Of a DNA stretch of 64,000 nt, positions 53,966-64,000 are shown in pieces. Within the stretch, counting starts at the first letter, position 1; each line of letters starts with the position of its first letter. The DNA comes from Desmodus rotundus. Taxonomy: Eukaryota; Chordata; Mammalia; Chiroptera; Phyllostomidae. Both the position numbers and the translations under genes were made by a program. A model generated the notes under the pieces. That model had not been told where the DNA came from. It did not search any database and saw nothing but the letters and a program-made list of their open reading frames with translations. The stretch covers positions 171,207,220 through 171,271,219 of the forward strand of contig NC_071390.1 in assembly GCF_022682495.2 (NCBI RefSeq), given 5' to 3'.

Positions 53966-54665
53966 GAAATTATGAAGTTTAAGCTGAGGTCATCTCAAGC
54001 AGTAACACCAGAGTGATAATTCACTTGTGCAATGACTAACAAAAAGCACCATGCCATTATTTTCCAAGCTTTCCCAAATAAAACCTATATCCTTGGAATC
54101 TTTGCCTAAGATTCCAAAATATTTTAATATATTAATTTATATTATTTATGGGAGACTTTTAATAAAATAAAATTAGTGCCTAAACACAAAGAATGTATCA
54201 ACCTTTAAATATACCCTTTTGTATTTGGTAGGTTCTTCTCTCAGTAACATATGATAATATAATTTTCCAGGTATATTTCATTCTTATTAGGAAACAAATT
54301 ATGAAAAATCAGAGTTCTATGACATTAAACAAATCACTCATCCCATATATAAAAAATAAGATCTATTCCTAATTTATATTTCCAAAAAGTCACATGATCT
54401 TGATTCTTCTCAGATACAGATATATGTTAAAAATATCATATGTTATATATGTCAAAGACATCATTTGTTATATATTTCCAAATGTGTTCATTAATCACAT
54501 GAGAGCTTTCCAAAGATATACTTTAAATAAACACTCATTTTTTCTCTATTGCAGTTGTTCACAGATTTTAATGTGTGGTGAGAACATGTGGCTGTACATG
54601 AAGTTTTCGGGGTTTTGATCTTAATGATTCCAAATACGTTAATCATGGGTCGATCCCAGGAATCT
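53966..54665. other. Unclassified A+T-rich sequence
   Basis: No gene recognised. Positions 54420-54480 repeat an AT-rich unit (ATATCATATGTTATATATGT). The open frame at 54394-54618 has no domain support. Confidence 0.4.
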
Positions 54666-54675
54666 GAATTTTTTG

Positions 54676-54848
54676 TTTTTATTTATTTTTACATTTTTTA
54701 TTGAATTTGTTGGGGTGACATTGGTTAACAAAATTATATAGGTTTCAGGTGTACAGTTCTATAATGCATCATTTGCATATTGTATTGTGTGTTCACCACC
54801 CCAAGTCAAGAAGAGGGTATGGGGGATAAATGATGATGGAAGAAATGG
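54676..54848 (-). mobile_element. L1 LINE 3' end with 5' inversion
   Basis: From 54676 to 54810 the plus strand is antisense L1 3' UTR: T-rich tail, ATTGAATTTGTTGGGGTGAC, ATTGGTTAACAAAATTATAT, GGTTTCAGGTGTACAGTTCT, ATTGTGTGTTCACCACCCCA, AGTCAAG. At 54811 the orientation flips: AAGAGGGTATGGGGGATAAA, TGATGATGGAAG is the sense strand of the adjoining part of the same 3' UTR. Likely target-site repeats are GAATTTTTTG (54666-54675) and GAATTTTTG (54849-54857). This fits a twin-primed, heavily truncated L1 insertion. Confidence 0.8.
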
Positions 54849-54984
54849 GAATTTTTGAAAAGCATTGCAGGTGATATTGATTCAGGTTGTCTATCACAGA
54901 CCATGCCGCGTGTACCACTTTGTTCTTGTCTTCCACAAGTGTATCTCATTCTTTCCTACCCTTCAGGTCTATCCAACACTGAAC

Positions 54985-55097
54985 ACAATGGCCGGGACTT
55001 AAATAATACTCAGGATATACTGACTAGAAGGCGGAACGCATGAGTTAGAGAATGAGTGAAGGCATGAATGAAAATGATGAACGAATGAATGAACACG
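54985..55097 (+). repeat. L2 LINE 3' end, sense
   Basis: CACTGAACACAATGGCCGGG, ACTTAAATAATACTCAGGAT and, at the end, GAATGAGTGAAGGCATGAAT with ACGAATGAATGAAC fit an L2 3' end with its GAATGAATGAA terminus. Confidence 0.6.
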
Positions 55098-56324
55098 TCT
55101 CTCCAAGGAGCACTGATGCTTATTTTTCTATCACTCCACTATTTAAGACTGTCCAGCCTCAGGTCTGGGCCAGCTCTGGCACGGGCTTGCTGAGGAAAAA
55201 CCCCCGTAGAAAGTGTAGTTAATAAGCCCAGAAGGGAGGAAGACACGATCAGGAGGCAGGCAGGAGAGCGGCCCCGCAGGAGATTGTTAGCAGAGGCTGA
55301 CGTCCTAATGTATAATAGAAAAGAGCTGCCATTTTGAATGAGCCCGTGGGAGATACCTAGTCTTTTTGCATCAGCCAATTTAGTTTACAGTTAAGAAAGT
55401 AACAGGCCATAAAAGAATTTATTTTCTGGGTTGAACTGTTTCGATGCAAATAATAAGCCTAGGTGGGTGAGCTTCTTGTTAACTGGAGTGACCTGGAATC
55501 ATGGCAAGGAAACAGAGCACAGGTAATAATAATGAGTATACAACTTGTGGGTCTTAAAATTATTGGCACTGAAACAAAGAGAAATTAATACTTAGTGTAG
55601 ATTTTACAGATGTTATGGCACAAAAATGTGGTAATACTGGGACCTTTGTACTTACAAATGATACTTCTTGCTGAGCTGTATCTTGGGAGTGTGGGTGTGA
55701 CTCGCAACTTCTGTGGTCCCACCCCCAAGCCGCCCTTGATGCACTTTCCCTGGCTGTTCACGGTGTGTTGCAATCCTAATGCATCATTAGGACTTGATCC
55801 GAGAGGATTCCTGCTTTGTGTCCTGCCACCACGAAGTTTCGTCTTCAACTTGGCTCTCTCAGCCAGTGGCAGGTTGTTGGTTTCAGAAGTGGCTTCGTTT
55901 TTTCCTGCCAGTGTTTAAGCCACCTGTCTTCTTTGCTGCTGACCTCGGAGCTTAGCTTTTATCCTCTCTTTTGACGTGGTATCTGTCCATTACTGCTTCC
56001 TTCACAGTGACACACAGAGATCTTTTGAACAAAACTAAGGATGCTTCCACTCCTTTGATCCTTCTCTTTTTTTTTTTTGCCTCATTTGCATTGATTGAGG
56101 CTTGACTCTTAAAGTTGTTTCTTCCATTTCAATCTCACTATTTCCACTCTAGTGTTGGCCTGTATTAATGCATTTCTGAACATTAAACAATTATAGTAAC
56201 TCTCTCATTGGTTTGCCTGGATTTTTCCCACATTCAGGTACTACACTTTTTAAAACATTACTTTTCTCTTGTCAACATTGTCTTTGAAATTTTTCATGTG
56301 AATTCTACCATGCTCACTAAGTTG
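55098..56324. other. Unclassified sequence
   Basis: No gene recognised in 1.2 kb. A T-run lies at 56069-56079. The open frames at 55585-55918 on both strands are complementary and have no domain support. Confidence 0.4.
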
Positions 56325-56760
56325 ACTTTGACCAACATTTATTGAGCATCGATTACATTCCAAACACTATTCAGGGACACTGAGAGATATGCAGATGTTT
56401 CATGAAGCCAGCAGAAGAAACAGACTCATAAAGAGACAGTTAATGTGCAGGGAGCAAATGCCATGGCAGGGGTAGACTTAGGGGCTGAGGAAAGTTTGCA
56501 GAAGAGACACTAAAGTGTGTCTGAAAGGATGAATGGAAGATGGCAATGTAAAGGGAACAAGGACACCTGAGCAGTGGGTACAGTGTGAACAAAGAAACAG
56601 AGGAGAGAGTGGACAGAGTTCTAGAGGTAGTTTGAGGCTGGAGTAGATATTTCAGTGCTGGACAGTGATGAGAGAGAGATATAACCAAAGAAGTTTCAAG
56701 TCATGGAAGGTTCTTTCTGTCAGGCTAAGGAGGAGAACTTTAGCTTAATTGGAAGGTAGA
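56325..56760 (-). repeat. L2 LINE, antisense
   Basis: ACCAACATTTATTGAGCATC, GATTACATTCCAAACACTAT and CAGGGACACTGAGAGATATG give the antisense L2 end. Further in are GTGTGAACAAAGAAACAGAG, TAGTTTGAGGCTGGAGTAGA, GTCATGGAAGGTTCTTTCTG and TTTAGCTTAATTGGAAGGTA, which match the antisense L2 body. A minus-strand frame at 56440-56688 lies in the L2 3' part and is not a gene. Confidence 0.7.
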
Positions 56761-59049
56761 CCCTACCAAGAAGTTCTCCACTTAGTTCTTACAGCTACAG
56801 ATGGGTGGCAAAGTGGTGGTATGGTGATATTTATTAATGTGAAGATGGTGAGTAAAGCTGTAAGATAAACATGATTTTTACAGGTGGTAAACAATTCACA
56901 ATATGATTTTTATGTTGCACTAAACATATATAGGTGGTCTATAAAATAAAATTTATTTGAATTTCCTTAAAAAACAGAAAACAGAAATTTCAGACTTTTA
57001 ATAGGTTATAGTAGGCTAGATCCTATTATCTTGTCATTTACTTTCTGTGCTTTTAAGAATATGTAAGAAAAGTCTCAGAGCTATTGGAGCCAATGGTCAC
57101 AAAGAAAATACTACTCTACCCAGGTTACTCTATCTGGCTGGAATGAGCCAAATGTAGGTATATGAGTAGGATTCAGATTTTTTTTCTTGACTCTATAGCA
57201 ATGTAAGTTTTGTGTATGCAAATATGCATATTTTTCTGGTTGCATGGTTTATTAAAGTCTTCACGTGCCATCCCAAAATAGCCAGTGCTAAAAAAATGAG
57301 AGGGCAGATAGATTGATCATAATTAGATATGAAGAAATATAAATAATGAAGACAGATGGGTAGATGAATAAAAAGTAGAAGGAATGAGTGAGAGAGGGGT
57401 TCAGAAATATGGTACTAATTTGTGGTATTCTTTCTTTTTCATGTGCCTTTGCATAACGTGTTTTATCCTTAAAATGTCTTACTATGACTTTTTTTTGGCA
57501 TAGAAGAGAAACAAACTAAATACTCATACCACTCTAAATCCTTCAGAGAACAGGAAATAATTTCTCTGGAAATTTTAGTGTTTATTTTAGGCATCACAAA
57601 TTTGTTTCTTCTCATAGAGAGCCTTGATTGTGGTTCTATTTTCATTCATCCATAATGCATCTCTTCACCCAAATGGAAAGACCATTGAAAGCAGAAATAA
57701 TATCTTACCCTTTGAACCCCAAACAGAGCCCACCACTGGATCTTGCCTGATGTAATGACTAGTGAAATAATGTGTAAATCATGACCTGTTTTCACTTCAG
57801 TTCAACAATGTGCATAAGCTTTGCTAGATGCTGGTGTTATAAGATAGCTAGAATACAGTTCTAGATCTTGAGGTGCTTGTTGGTTTTATTTAGTAACAGC
57901 CTTTAATAGGTCCCATGAATTTACTTTGACATTCACACTATTTTATATTCTCTAGAAATTCTCTTTTGGGGTCATAATTTCCTCAAGAGTAAGATGATAA
58001 CATCCATAGCAAAGTGAAGCTGTTAACATTTAGCAATAAATCATAGGAGAATTCTTTAAATGAAAATGTCTATACATTTCAAAGTTATTAGATTCTTTTT
58101 CCCTAATATCTTAAAGTGCAATGCTAACTTTTAAGTATATGTTATAATAAGCCCAGTACTGTGGCCTTTTAAATTATATTACTGATGCAGTCCAGATTGA
58201 ATTATGGGAGATGTGCAAGTAAATAGACAATAGCAGACATTGATTCTTACTCATTAACAACTAGCATCTGTATTCTAAAGGACGCAAAAGCAGCAGATCC
58301 TGAATACTTTGTATTATCATGCCATACATTGAGGAAAATATGCTTGAGCCTTTATTTTAGTCTTAAAAATTTAAGATGAGGGAATAAGCTATTTTAATTA
58401 TGCATACAAAATTTGCAATTGTAGATTTCTTGTTAACTTTTCCAAGTACACCCATGTCCATTACTTAATGGCGTTTATAAGGATACTTATACTTAGCAAA
58501 AATGCTACTTGATAAGCATGATGAGGGTCATTCTGATTGACTGATGCTGACGTTAATAACAATATGAAGTACTAAGAACCAGAATAATATGCAATGAAAG
58601 GACCAGCAGTACTTCTAGCGGTACTAGAAGAACAACTGGGTCTGTGTGCCTTGGGAATCTACACTCTAAGATCACTGAACTTATCTAGCATCACTCTATA
58701 ACTCTGCTGAATCAGAACTGGACCATGTGACCTTACTCTCTGCCCACCCTGAACCAGTTTAACCAAACTAAGACGTTCACTTATCAGCTAGTGTGAATAT
58801 CTGAGTTGGGTCATGAAGTTCGTTCTATCAGTAGCTTCAGAAATTTGAAATTGGAGCCCCGAGAGGCAGAGGGTAAATCAGTATGAGTAGTGATGAAGAG
58901 TGAGCTCACAGCCACGCATGCAGTCTGTGCGCAGTGACCACCGCATGCTGGTCCAAGCTGCATGTAAACAGAGAGAACCACAGAAACACTGAGATGGCCT
59001 CTGAGAAAGAGGAAAGCGGTGGCAGCCTCTGCTAGCTGGTTTCTCAAGC
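56761..59049. other. A+T-rich sequence with no recognised repeat or gene
   Basis: About 2.3 kb. Weak L2-like text may lie near 57690-57750. No open frame stands out apart from 58811-59047 (minus), which has no domain support. Confidence 0.4.
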
Positions 59050-59330
59050 CCTATCTCCCTTCTACTCTCTCATTCTGGCAGAGAAGTTTCTTACTCTGCT
59101 GGATGTTATGGCCAGATACTCCCTCAGCCTCCCTTGTAGCTGGAGAGTGGGCATGGGACCCAATAATGGCCAACAAACCCCAAGAGAAGATATGGGGGCT
59201 TCTCGGAAAGATTTCATTCTCATCTAAGAGAGCAATAAGGAAAGAGACAGTTCTTCTTGCCCTTGGATAATGTTAGGTAAAAATATCATGACTAGACCTA
59301 TAGCAGCTTTTTTGTAACCGTGAGGTGACA
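59050..59330 (+). repeat. Old interspersed repeat, family not named
   Basis: CAGCCTCCCTTGTAGCTGGA, GAGTGGGCATGGGACCCAAT, AATGGCCAACAAACCCCAAG, GGGGGCTTCTCGGAAAGATT and CCGTGAGGTGACAAACC recall a dispersed mammalian repeat with the theme 'CCTCCCTTGCAGCTAGGG-GGGCATGTGACCCAATTCTGGCCAATGAG'. I cannot assign it safely to an LTR or a DNA transposon. Confidence 0.5.
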
Positions 59331-60799
59331 AACCAAAGAACCATAGATTCCACACTGAACATGGTAAAGTGCAAGCAAGAAAAGACCTCGGTCTCCGTTG
59401 ATTTTGTTAAGTTTTAAAATAATCTGTCTACAACTGAGATATCTTTAGATTTCTTGATATGTATGATGAAACGTATCCTTTTCTTCTAGCCATACTACTT
59501 GGACCTACAGTATCTTAAAAGCAGTAGGCTTACTTCGTAAGTCATCTTAGGGCCTCACCTTTAAATTTCAAGTGAACTGATTTCCAAGTAGCTCAACAGA
59601 ACCTAACATAAATTTCCTGAGATTTTTTCCCTTGTATCCTCACAAAACAAGCCTCTTAAATAACAAAGCAAAACCCAACAAAACTTCTCCACACATGTGT
59701 CTATTCCTTGCAAAGAGCATTGGCCTTGACTTCGGCTCTATTACTTCATCTCTAAAGTTAAGAGCCTTGACTGAAATCTGAACAGGGCTCACTTGTGATG
59801 TGACTGCATCCAGAACACAGGTTATCCATGTGGGCTTCACTTGGATATTTCAGAAATGGTTGGAAATAGAGATGTCATCCACTGATGAACCATTCAATGC
59901 TATATGAGAAATGCTATAAAAACCATTTTAAGAATAACTTCAATGCACGTGGTGCCATGACTTAACCTACCATAAAATTGCAGCATAATAACCCAATGAA
60001 AAGGGGTTCAATTGTTCAAAGAAGGTGATCAGAATGGAACTTGAATATAGTCAATAACTATTTGAACTTTTTTGCAGGGAAGTCATTTAATACTTATCCA
60101 TTTAGATCCCCTTAAAAGGAAGCTGCTCTCCCCAAAGCCTCTCTATTATGAAGCAACAGTCTCCAGATTGCCAAGTCTATTGTCCATAGAGCAGAGCATG
60201 CTTGGAAAAACCTGCCAGATAAGCAAGTTCTCACAAGCCTGGGGAGAGATTAAGTACTGCGATGTGCAGTAACTTCCAAAGATGCCTTTGCTTCTCCCGC
60301 TTCACTGCTGCTGTGAAGTTGACAATCCTGGAAATGCATTTTGAAGTAGGGAGTTTTCAAAGTGACAGGCTTAAAAAATACAATTCACCTCTTGCCCTTC
60401 CCCTCCCAGCTGCTGGGTAGTACGCCTCCTTAGACTAGGTTTTGTAACTCTGAATCTGCCCTGGTATCTTAAATAAACAGGGTAAGCTCTCTTGGGCCTC
60501 AGGTTTCCAGTTGTAGTTTCAAGTCTAAATTCCCCCTTTTAATGCAGATGATTATATGAAAGTGTTTATGATTTAAGCAAGACAGGACATCTTTCCTCTC
60601 TCCCAGCTATACACACTAGTTTCAATTTTCTCATAAATTCAGAGAAATAATTAATAGAAGACTGGAACTGGCTCCAGCATTCCCCCTTACCTAAGCTGTT
60701 GCTAACTCAAACAGAGAGGAAATCAAGTGGAATAAAACACATGGGAAAGGAAATCTGCCCTGATTGTGTCTGAACTTCATGGCCAGCAAGAGGTGGGCA
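59331..60799. other. Unclassified sequence
   Basis: No gene or repeat recognised in 1.5 kb. Frames at 59640-59840 (minus) and 60072-60272 have no domain support. Confidence 0.4.
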
Positions 60800-60960
60800 G
60801 CTCAGTGTAATGGAAAAGACAGGAGATATGAGTTCTCATTTTGCCTCTGAAGCTAAACAGTTTTGTGACATTGTCACTTAAACTGTGTTTCCTTACATGT
60901 AAAATTAGTATGTTAGACTCCATAAGCTCTAATAACTCTTCAAATTTGGAGTTTTAGGCC
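60800..60960 (+). repeat. MIR-family fragment, sense
   Basis: GAGTTCTCATTTTGCCTCTG, AACAGTTTTGTGACATTGTC, ACTTAAACTGTGTTTCCTTA, ACATGTAAAATTAG and ATGTTAGACTCCATAAGCTC follow the MIR/MIR3 order (TGCCACTTACTAGCTGTGTGACC, CACTTAACCTCTCTGAGCC, TGGACTAGATGATCTC). Confidence 0.6.
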
Positions 60961-60994
60961 TTACCAAATTGTAATTAAATCATTTTATAGAAAA

Positions 60995-61235
60995 GGATAG
61001 AAAATTTGGACTCACAAAACCTAGGTTTGAAACGTACCTCCAGCTTCTTCAGCTGTATAACTCTGGATACAAAGTTAAACTGTTCAGAACCTCAATTTTC
61101 CCATCTGTAAAATGGAAGTGATCATATCAATATTGCAATTATGTTGGAAAGATTCAAGGGCATAACTTATGGAATTGCATTTATTAAGTATCAAAGCACT
61201 TTATAATAATCTTTCTATCCCAATAACCAGCATCA
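60995..61235 (+). repeat. MIR SINE, sense, near full length
   Basis: CCTAGGTTTGAAACGTACCT, AGCTGTATAACTCTGGATAC, AACCTCAATTTTCCCATCTG, TAAAATGGAAGTGATCATAT, GTTGGAAAGATTCAAGGGC and CAAAGCACTTTATAATAATC match MIR (GGGTTCGAATCCC, AGCTGTGTGACCTTGGGC, CCTCAGTTTCCTCATCTGTAAAATGG). Confidence 0.75.
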
Positions 61236-61879
61236 TTAATAGTCTTTAAGAAAAAGCATATGAAATATAATTATTTTTAAAGAAAACAACATAAAATATA
61301 ATTGTTAATTACTGAGAAACAAAAATCAGCCAGCTGGAAGCTGTTCACTTAGCATATTTATCTTACTTGCTTCTTGAAGCTGCACTTTCTAGTTTTTCTT
61401 TGCTAACTCCCGTCTGCACAATGACAGGGGCATGTGCAAAGGTGTCACCGAGCCTAATAGGATTGCGGCACCTTCAGCAGCACGACAAACCACCCCAATA
61501 AACATACAATCTAAACAAAATGCACGATCACTGGACAAATGGAGCTTTAAGAGAAGCCCCAGCCCACTTTTCCAACGTGATGTCAGACCTTAAACCCGCT
61601 TCACAGAAAGTGACTGCACCCTGGGAGTACCTAAGGTATACCAGTACTCCAGCCAGTGATCAGCTACACAAAGACAGTCTTCACATTAGCAGAAGTAGAT
61701 GACTCTCCCAGTGGTTTGATTTTATATTCCTTAGATTATATAAATTATTTCCTCTAACCCAATTCCTTTCCTTCACTGGAAATAAAGGAAGTCCCTTTTT
61801 TTCTATGCTCTTGCAGTTTTTATGCATAAGTCATTGGAACAGTCATCATGTAACATACATATCTGTTTCTAGATATTAG
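61236..61879. other. Unclassified sequence
   Basis: No gene recognised. The frame at 61520-61702 has no domain support. Confidence 0.4.
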
Positions 61880-61992
61880 GTCCCCACCAGGCTTTGACAG
61901 ACCCTATCTTAATCTCCTCTGTGACAGGGAGTACTTAGCAGAGTGCTTGATGATGGTAGATGTCAAGAAAGATTTGAAGAATGAATGGAATT
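61880..61992 (+). repeat. L2 LINE 3' end, sense
   Basis: CTCCTCTGTGACAGGGAGTA, CTTAGCAGAGTGCTTGATGA and TTTGAAGAATGAATGG fit L2 (GTGAGGGCAGGGA, CACAGTGCCTGGCACATAG, TTGTTGAATGAATGAA). A 12-base A-run follows at 62007-62018. Confidence 0.6.
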
Positions 61993-62304
61993 CCAGCTAA
62001 CCCTGTAAAAAAAAAAAAGTTTATGTTAATTCTCTAAAAAAAGACAAGAAGTCTCACTTTGAGTTTCTAGTAATTTTTTCATAGTATTGAGAATGAATTT
62101 CAGAGAACCCCTTGGGAGTCATGGTGCCCAGGGATTACTGAGGACTGAGTAATAAATAGGAGAAAGCAACCATCATTGAGAGAGTGGAGGTCACCAACAA
62201 CATTCATTGGCTCCCTTTTTTTCCCCATCTGTTTGCCCAGATATCTCCGTTCTGAATTGCAGAGAGCCTAGCAGTAAGAGGAACTAGCCCGGCTCCTACT
62301 AAGA
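61993..62304. other. Unclassified spacer
   Basis: An A-run at 62007-62018, otherwise nothing recognised. Confidence 0.4.
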
Positions 62305-62560
62305 AGCTCTCACTATGTGCTGGGACATGTTGTAAGTAATTTACATGAATAACCTGATTTACTCTTCACAATAACTCTAAAATGTAGCAACCTTGACATT
62401 TCTGTTTTGCAGATGTTTTGCAAACTGAGGCATGGGAGCATTTTTCCAAAGGTCATTTCTCTGTTTAAAGGTCACAACCAGAATTTGAGAGAGTCAGATG
62501 CTCCCCAACCACTAACCTCTCCCACTGGAACTCAGGAAATGTCCAAATCCTATGCCCACT
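62305..62560 (-). repeat. MIR SINE, antisense
   Basis: CTCACTATGTGCTGGGACAT, GTAATTTACATGAATAACC, TTTACTCTTCACAATAACTC, TTTGCAAACTGAGGCATGGG and CAAAGGTCATTTC match antisense MIR in order. The distal part (CCAGAATTTGAGAGAGTCAG) is weaker. Confidence 0.7.
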
Positions 62561-64000
62561 GTTCTGAGCTCAGTGTTTGGGTTAGCAAGGCTAATGCCTG
62601 GAACTGTAACAGGAGCTTACACAGGAACACTGCTCTGGACTGAAGTTCAGGCTGCGGGCAGATTGCAGCAGGTTGGAGATGGGGCTTGGGGAGAATGTTT
62701 GTGTGTCCCACATGTTTGGCATAGCTGACACCCTCTGCTCTCTCAAACTTGGCTGAAAGCACAGAATTCCCTGGCTTCAGATAACTCCAAATTTGCACGT
62801 ACTGTTGATATTGATGTTCCTCAGTCTGGATGGGAATGACAGACGTCTTTTGTCCAGATCTGGCAGACATTCAAGAGCAGAGCTGACTCTCCCCGAATGC
62901 AGTGTTACTGCCAGCATCGCAGACCTCCCCAAGCAGCCTAAGTAATACAAATGCCCTTCTTTCCTTTGTCCCCACAATTTTTCATAAAAATATTGAAAAG
63001 GTGAAATGCAATGCAATTTATGAAGCAGCTGAACTCCAAATAGTTTTTAATCTTCCAATCCTTTGTGAAGAATGGGAGGGAGAAAATAAGCCAGCTAGGG
63101 TAACAGGCAAGCATCCCACCCCACAGCTGGGGTTCCCAGGGGCCTGGATAACCAAGGTAGTTCAGAGCTTCAAAAGGCAGAAGTAAGTTCAAGGTAAAGC
63201 TGATCAGAGGGTGTTGAAAGTGAAATGCTGGAGATAGCTGTGCACCCTGAGTTCAACAAGGCAGAAGGAAAAAGGAATATTAAATATAAACACCACATAG
63301 CACATTCTTACTATGTGGCATGTTCTGTCCTGAGAACCTTTTAATGATTCACTTCATGAAATCTACTGTGTCGACTGCCTCCCTCCAGCACCTATGAGGC
63401 AATGGAGGGTATGATGTGTTTAGAATCTGCATTAAGGAAACACAGCAGAGAGGGGCCTGCAGGAAGACTCACAACAGGGCACAGAACTCCACTGCCATAA
63501 CAAGGTGCAGACCTGGAGCCTATGCTGAGGCCGATTTGAGGTTAGTCAGAAGAGGATCCTGACAGGTGGGAAAGGAACACAAGGAAGTTGCCAAAGGCAG
63601 CCTCCCTTAGGGATGGGAAGTACAGTAGTGGATCTCTTAAATTGGCTTTAGGGTCCAGATTATGATCATTAAGTGTGATCAAACACAGTCAGTCCAATAC
63701 CAGGGACAGGAAGTACAAAACATGAATGCTAGGCATTCATGCATGGAATAATAGCTTTTTATGTTTTTAGTCTTCAAATCAGAATCCTTGTCTCCCCACA
63801 TGCTTTTGCCATGAGATTATCAGCTCTAAAAGGTGGTCTACCTTTTAGTTATTCTCACACTCTGTGTAACGGGGAATACAGTAAATGAGAGCTGCAATGC
63901 TCTATAGAAGAACACACACGTCTAGTTTATTTTACTTATTTTAGATAATTTTAAGGTTCTAATGTTACTTATTACATTTGGTATAAGCTGTTATATTTAG
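62561..64000. other. Unclassified sequence to the end of the window
   Basis: No gene recognised. A weak antisense MIR-like stretch lies at 63300-63420 (TTCTTACTATGTGGCATGTT). Two small perfect hairpins lie at 63721-63741 and 63826-63848. Open frames at 62550-62870, 62777-63016 and 62902-63192 overlap on both strands and have no domain support. Confidence 0.35.

Noticed and set aside
1..64000. CRISPR array, phage or bacterial mobile element
   Set aside because: No regular spacer-repeat pattern and no bacterial genes. All repeats fit mammalian transposons or microsatellites.

Overview
This window is non-coding mammalian DNA, most likely from a bat and probably from the suborder Yangochiroptera. 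The main evidence is five tRNA-derived SINEs of the Ves type. Each carries the typical CCTGGCTGG-type head, a TTCGATTCC-like box B region, and a tail rich in TCTCTCCCTCCCT and ending in A-rich sequence. The background of MIR, L2, MLT1-type LTRs, Tigger and MER20 is shared by all placental mammals. I find no protein-coding exon, processed pseudogene of a cellular gene, tRNA, snRNA or CpG island that I can support. Open frames are short and are mostly chance frames or lie inside repeats. The window is either intergenic or deep inside a large intron.

Layout. Positions 1-20 kb hold scattered MIR and L2 fossils, MLT1-type LTRs (about 1.8, 11.3, 13.8, 16.6 and 18.8 kb), one Ves SINE with a perfect target-site duplication (4.5 kb), and a block of diverged internal repeats (12.8-13.05 kb). 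Positions 20-31 kb hold an old L1 3' end next to an LTR fragment (20.1-21.0 kb), an L2 split by a 68-bp L1 tail (27.4 kb), a pair of Tigger DNA transposons that keeps the N-terminus of a transposase (29.0-30.0 kb), and a younger L1 3' end (30.2-30.7 kb). Positions 31-50 kb hold MER20 (36.0 kb), an L2 split by an LTR (41.7-43.3 kb), three Ves copies and several microsatellites. Positions 50.5-53.5 kb hold the largest element, about 2.4 kb of L1 ORF2 plus 3' UTR, itself interrupted by a Ves SINE and followed by a small hAT-like element. Positions 53.5-64 kb return to L2 and MIR relics, with an L1 3' end that contains an inversion (54.7 kb).

No genes act together here. The biology lies in the layering of transposons: L2 and MIR are oldest, MLT1, MER20 and Tigger are intermediate, and L1 and Ves are youngest. 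Several nested insertions order these events. I found no convincing previously undescribed system. The best leads are structural: the inverted L1, the L2/LTR nesting, the Tigger pair, the diverged repeat block at 12.8 kb, a perfect 15-bp hairpin at 42.7 kb, and a CpG-dense patch on a MIR at 15.2 kb. Family names are given from memory of consensus sequences and were not checked by a search.
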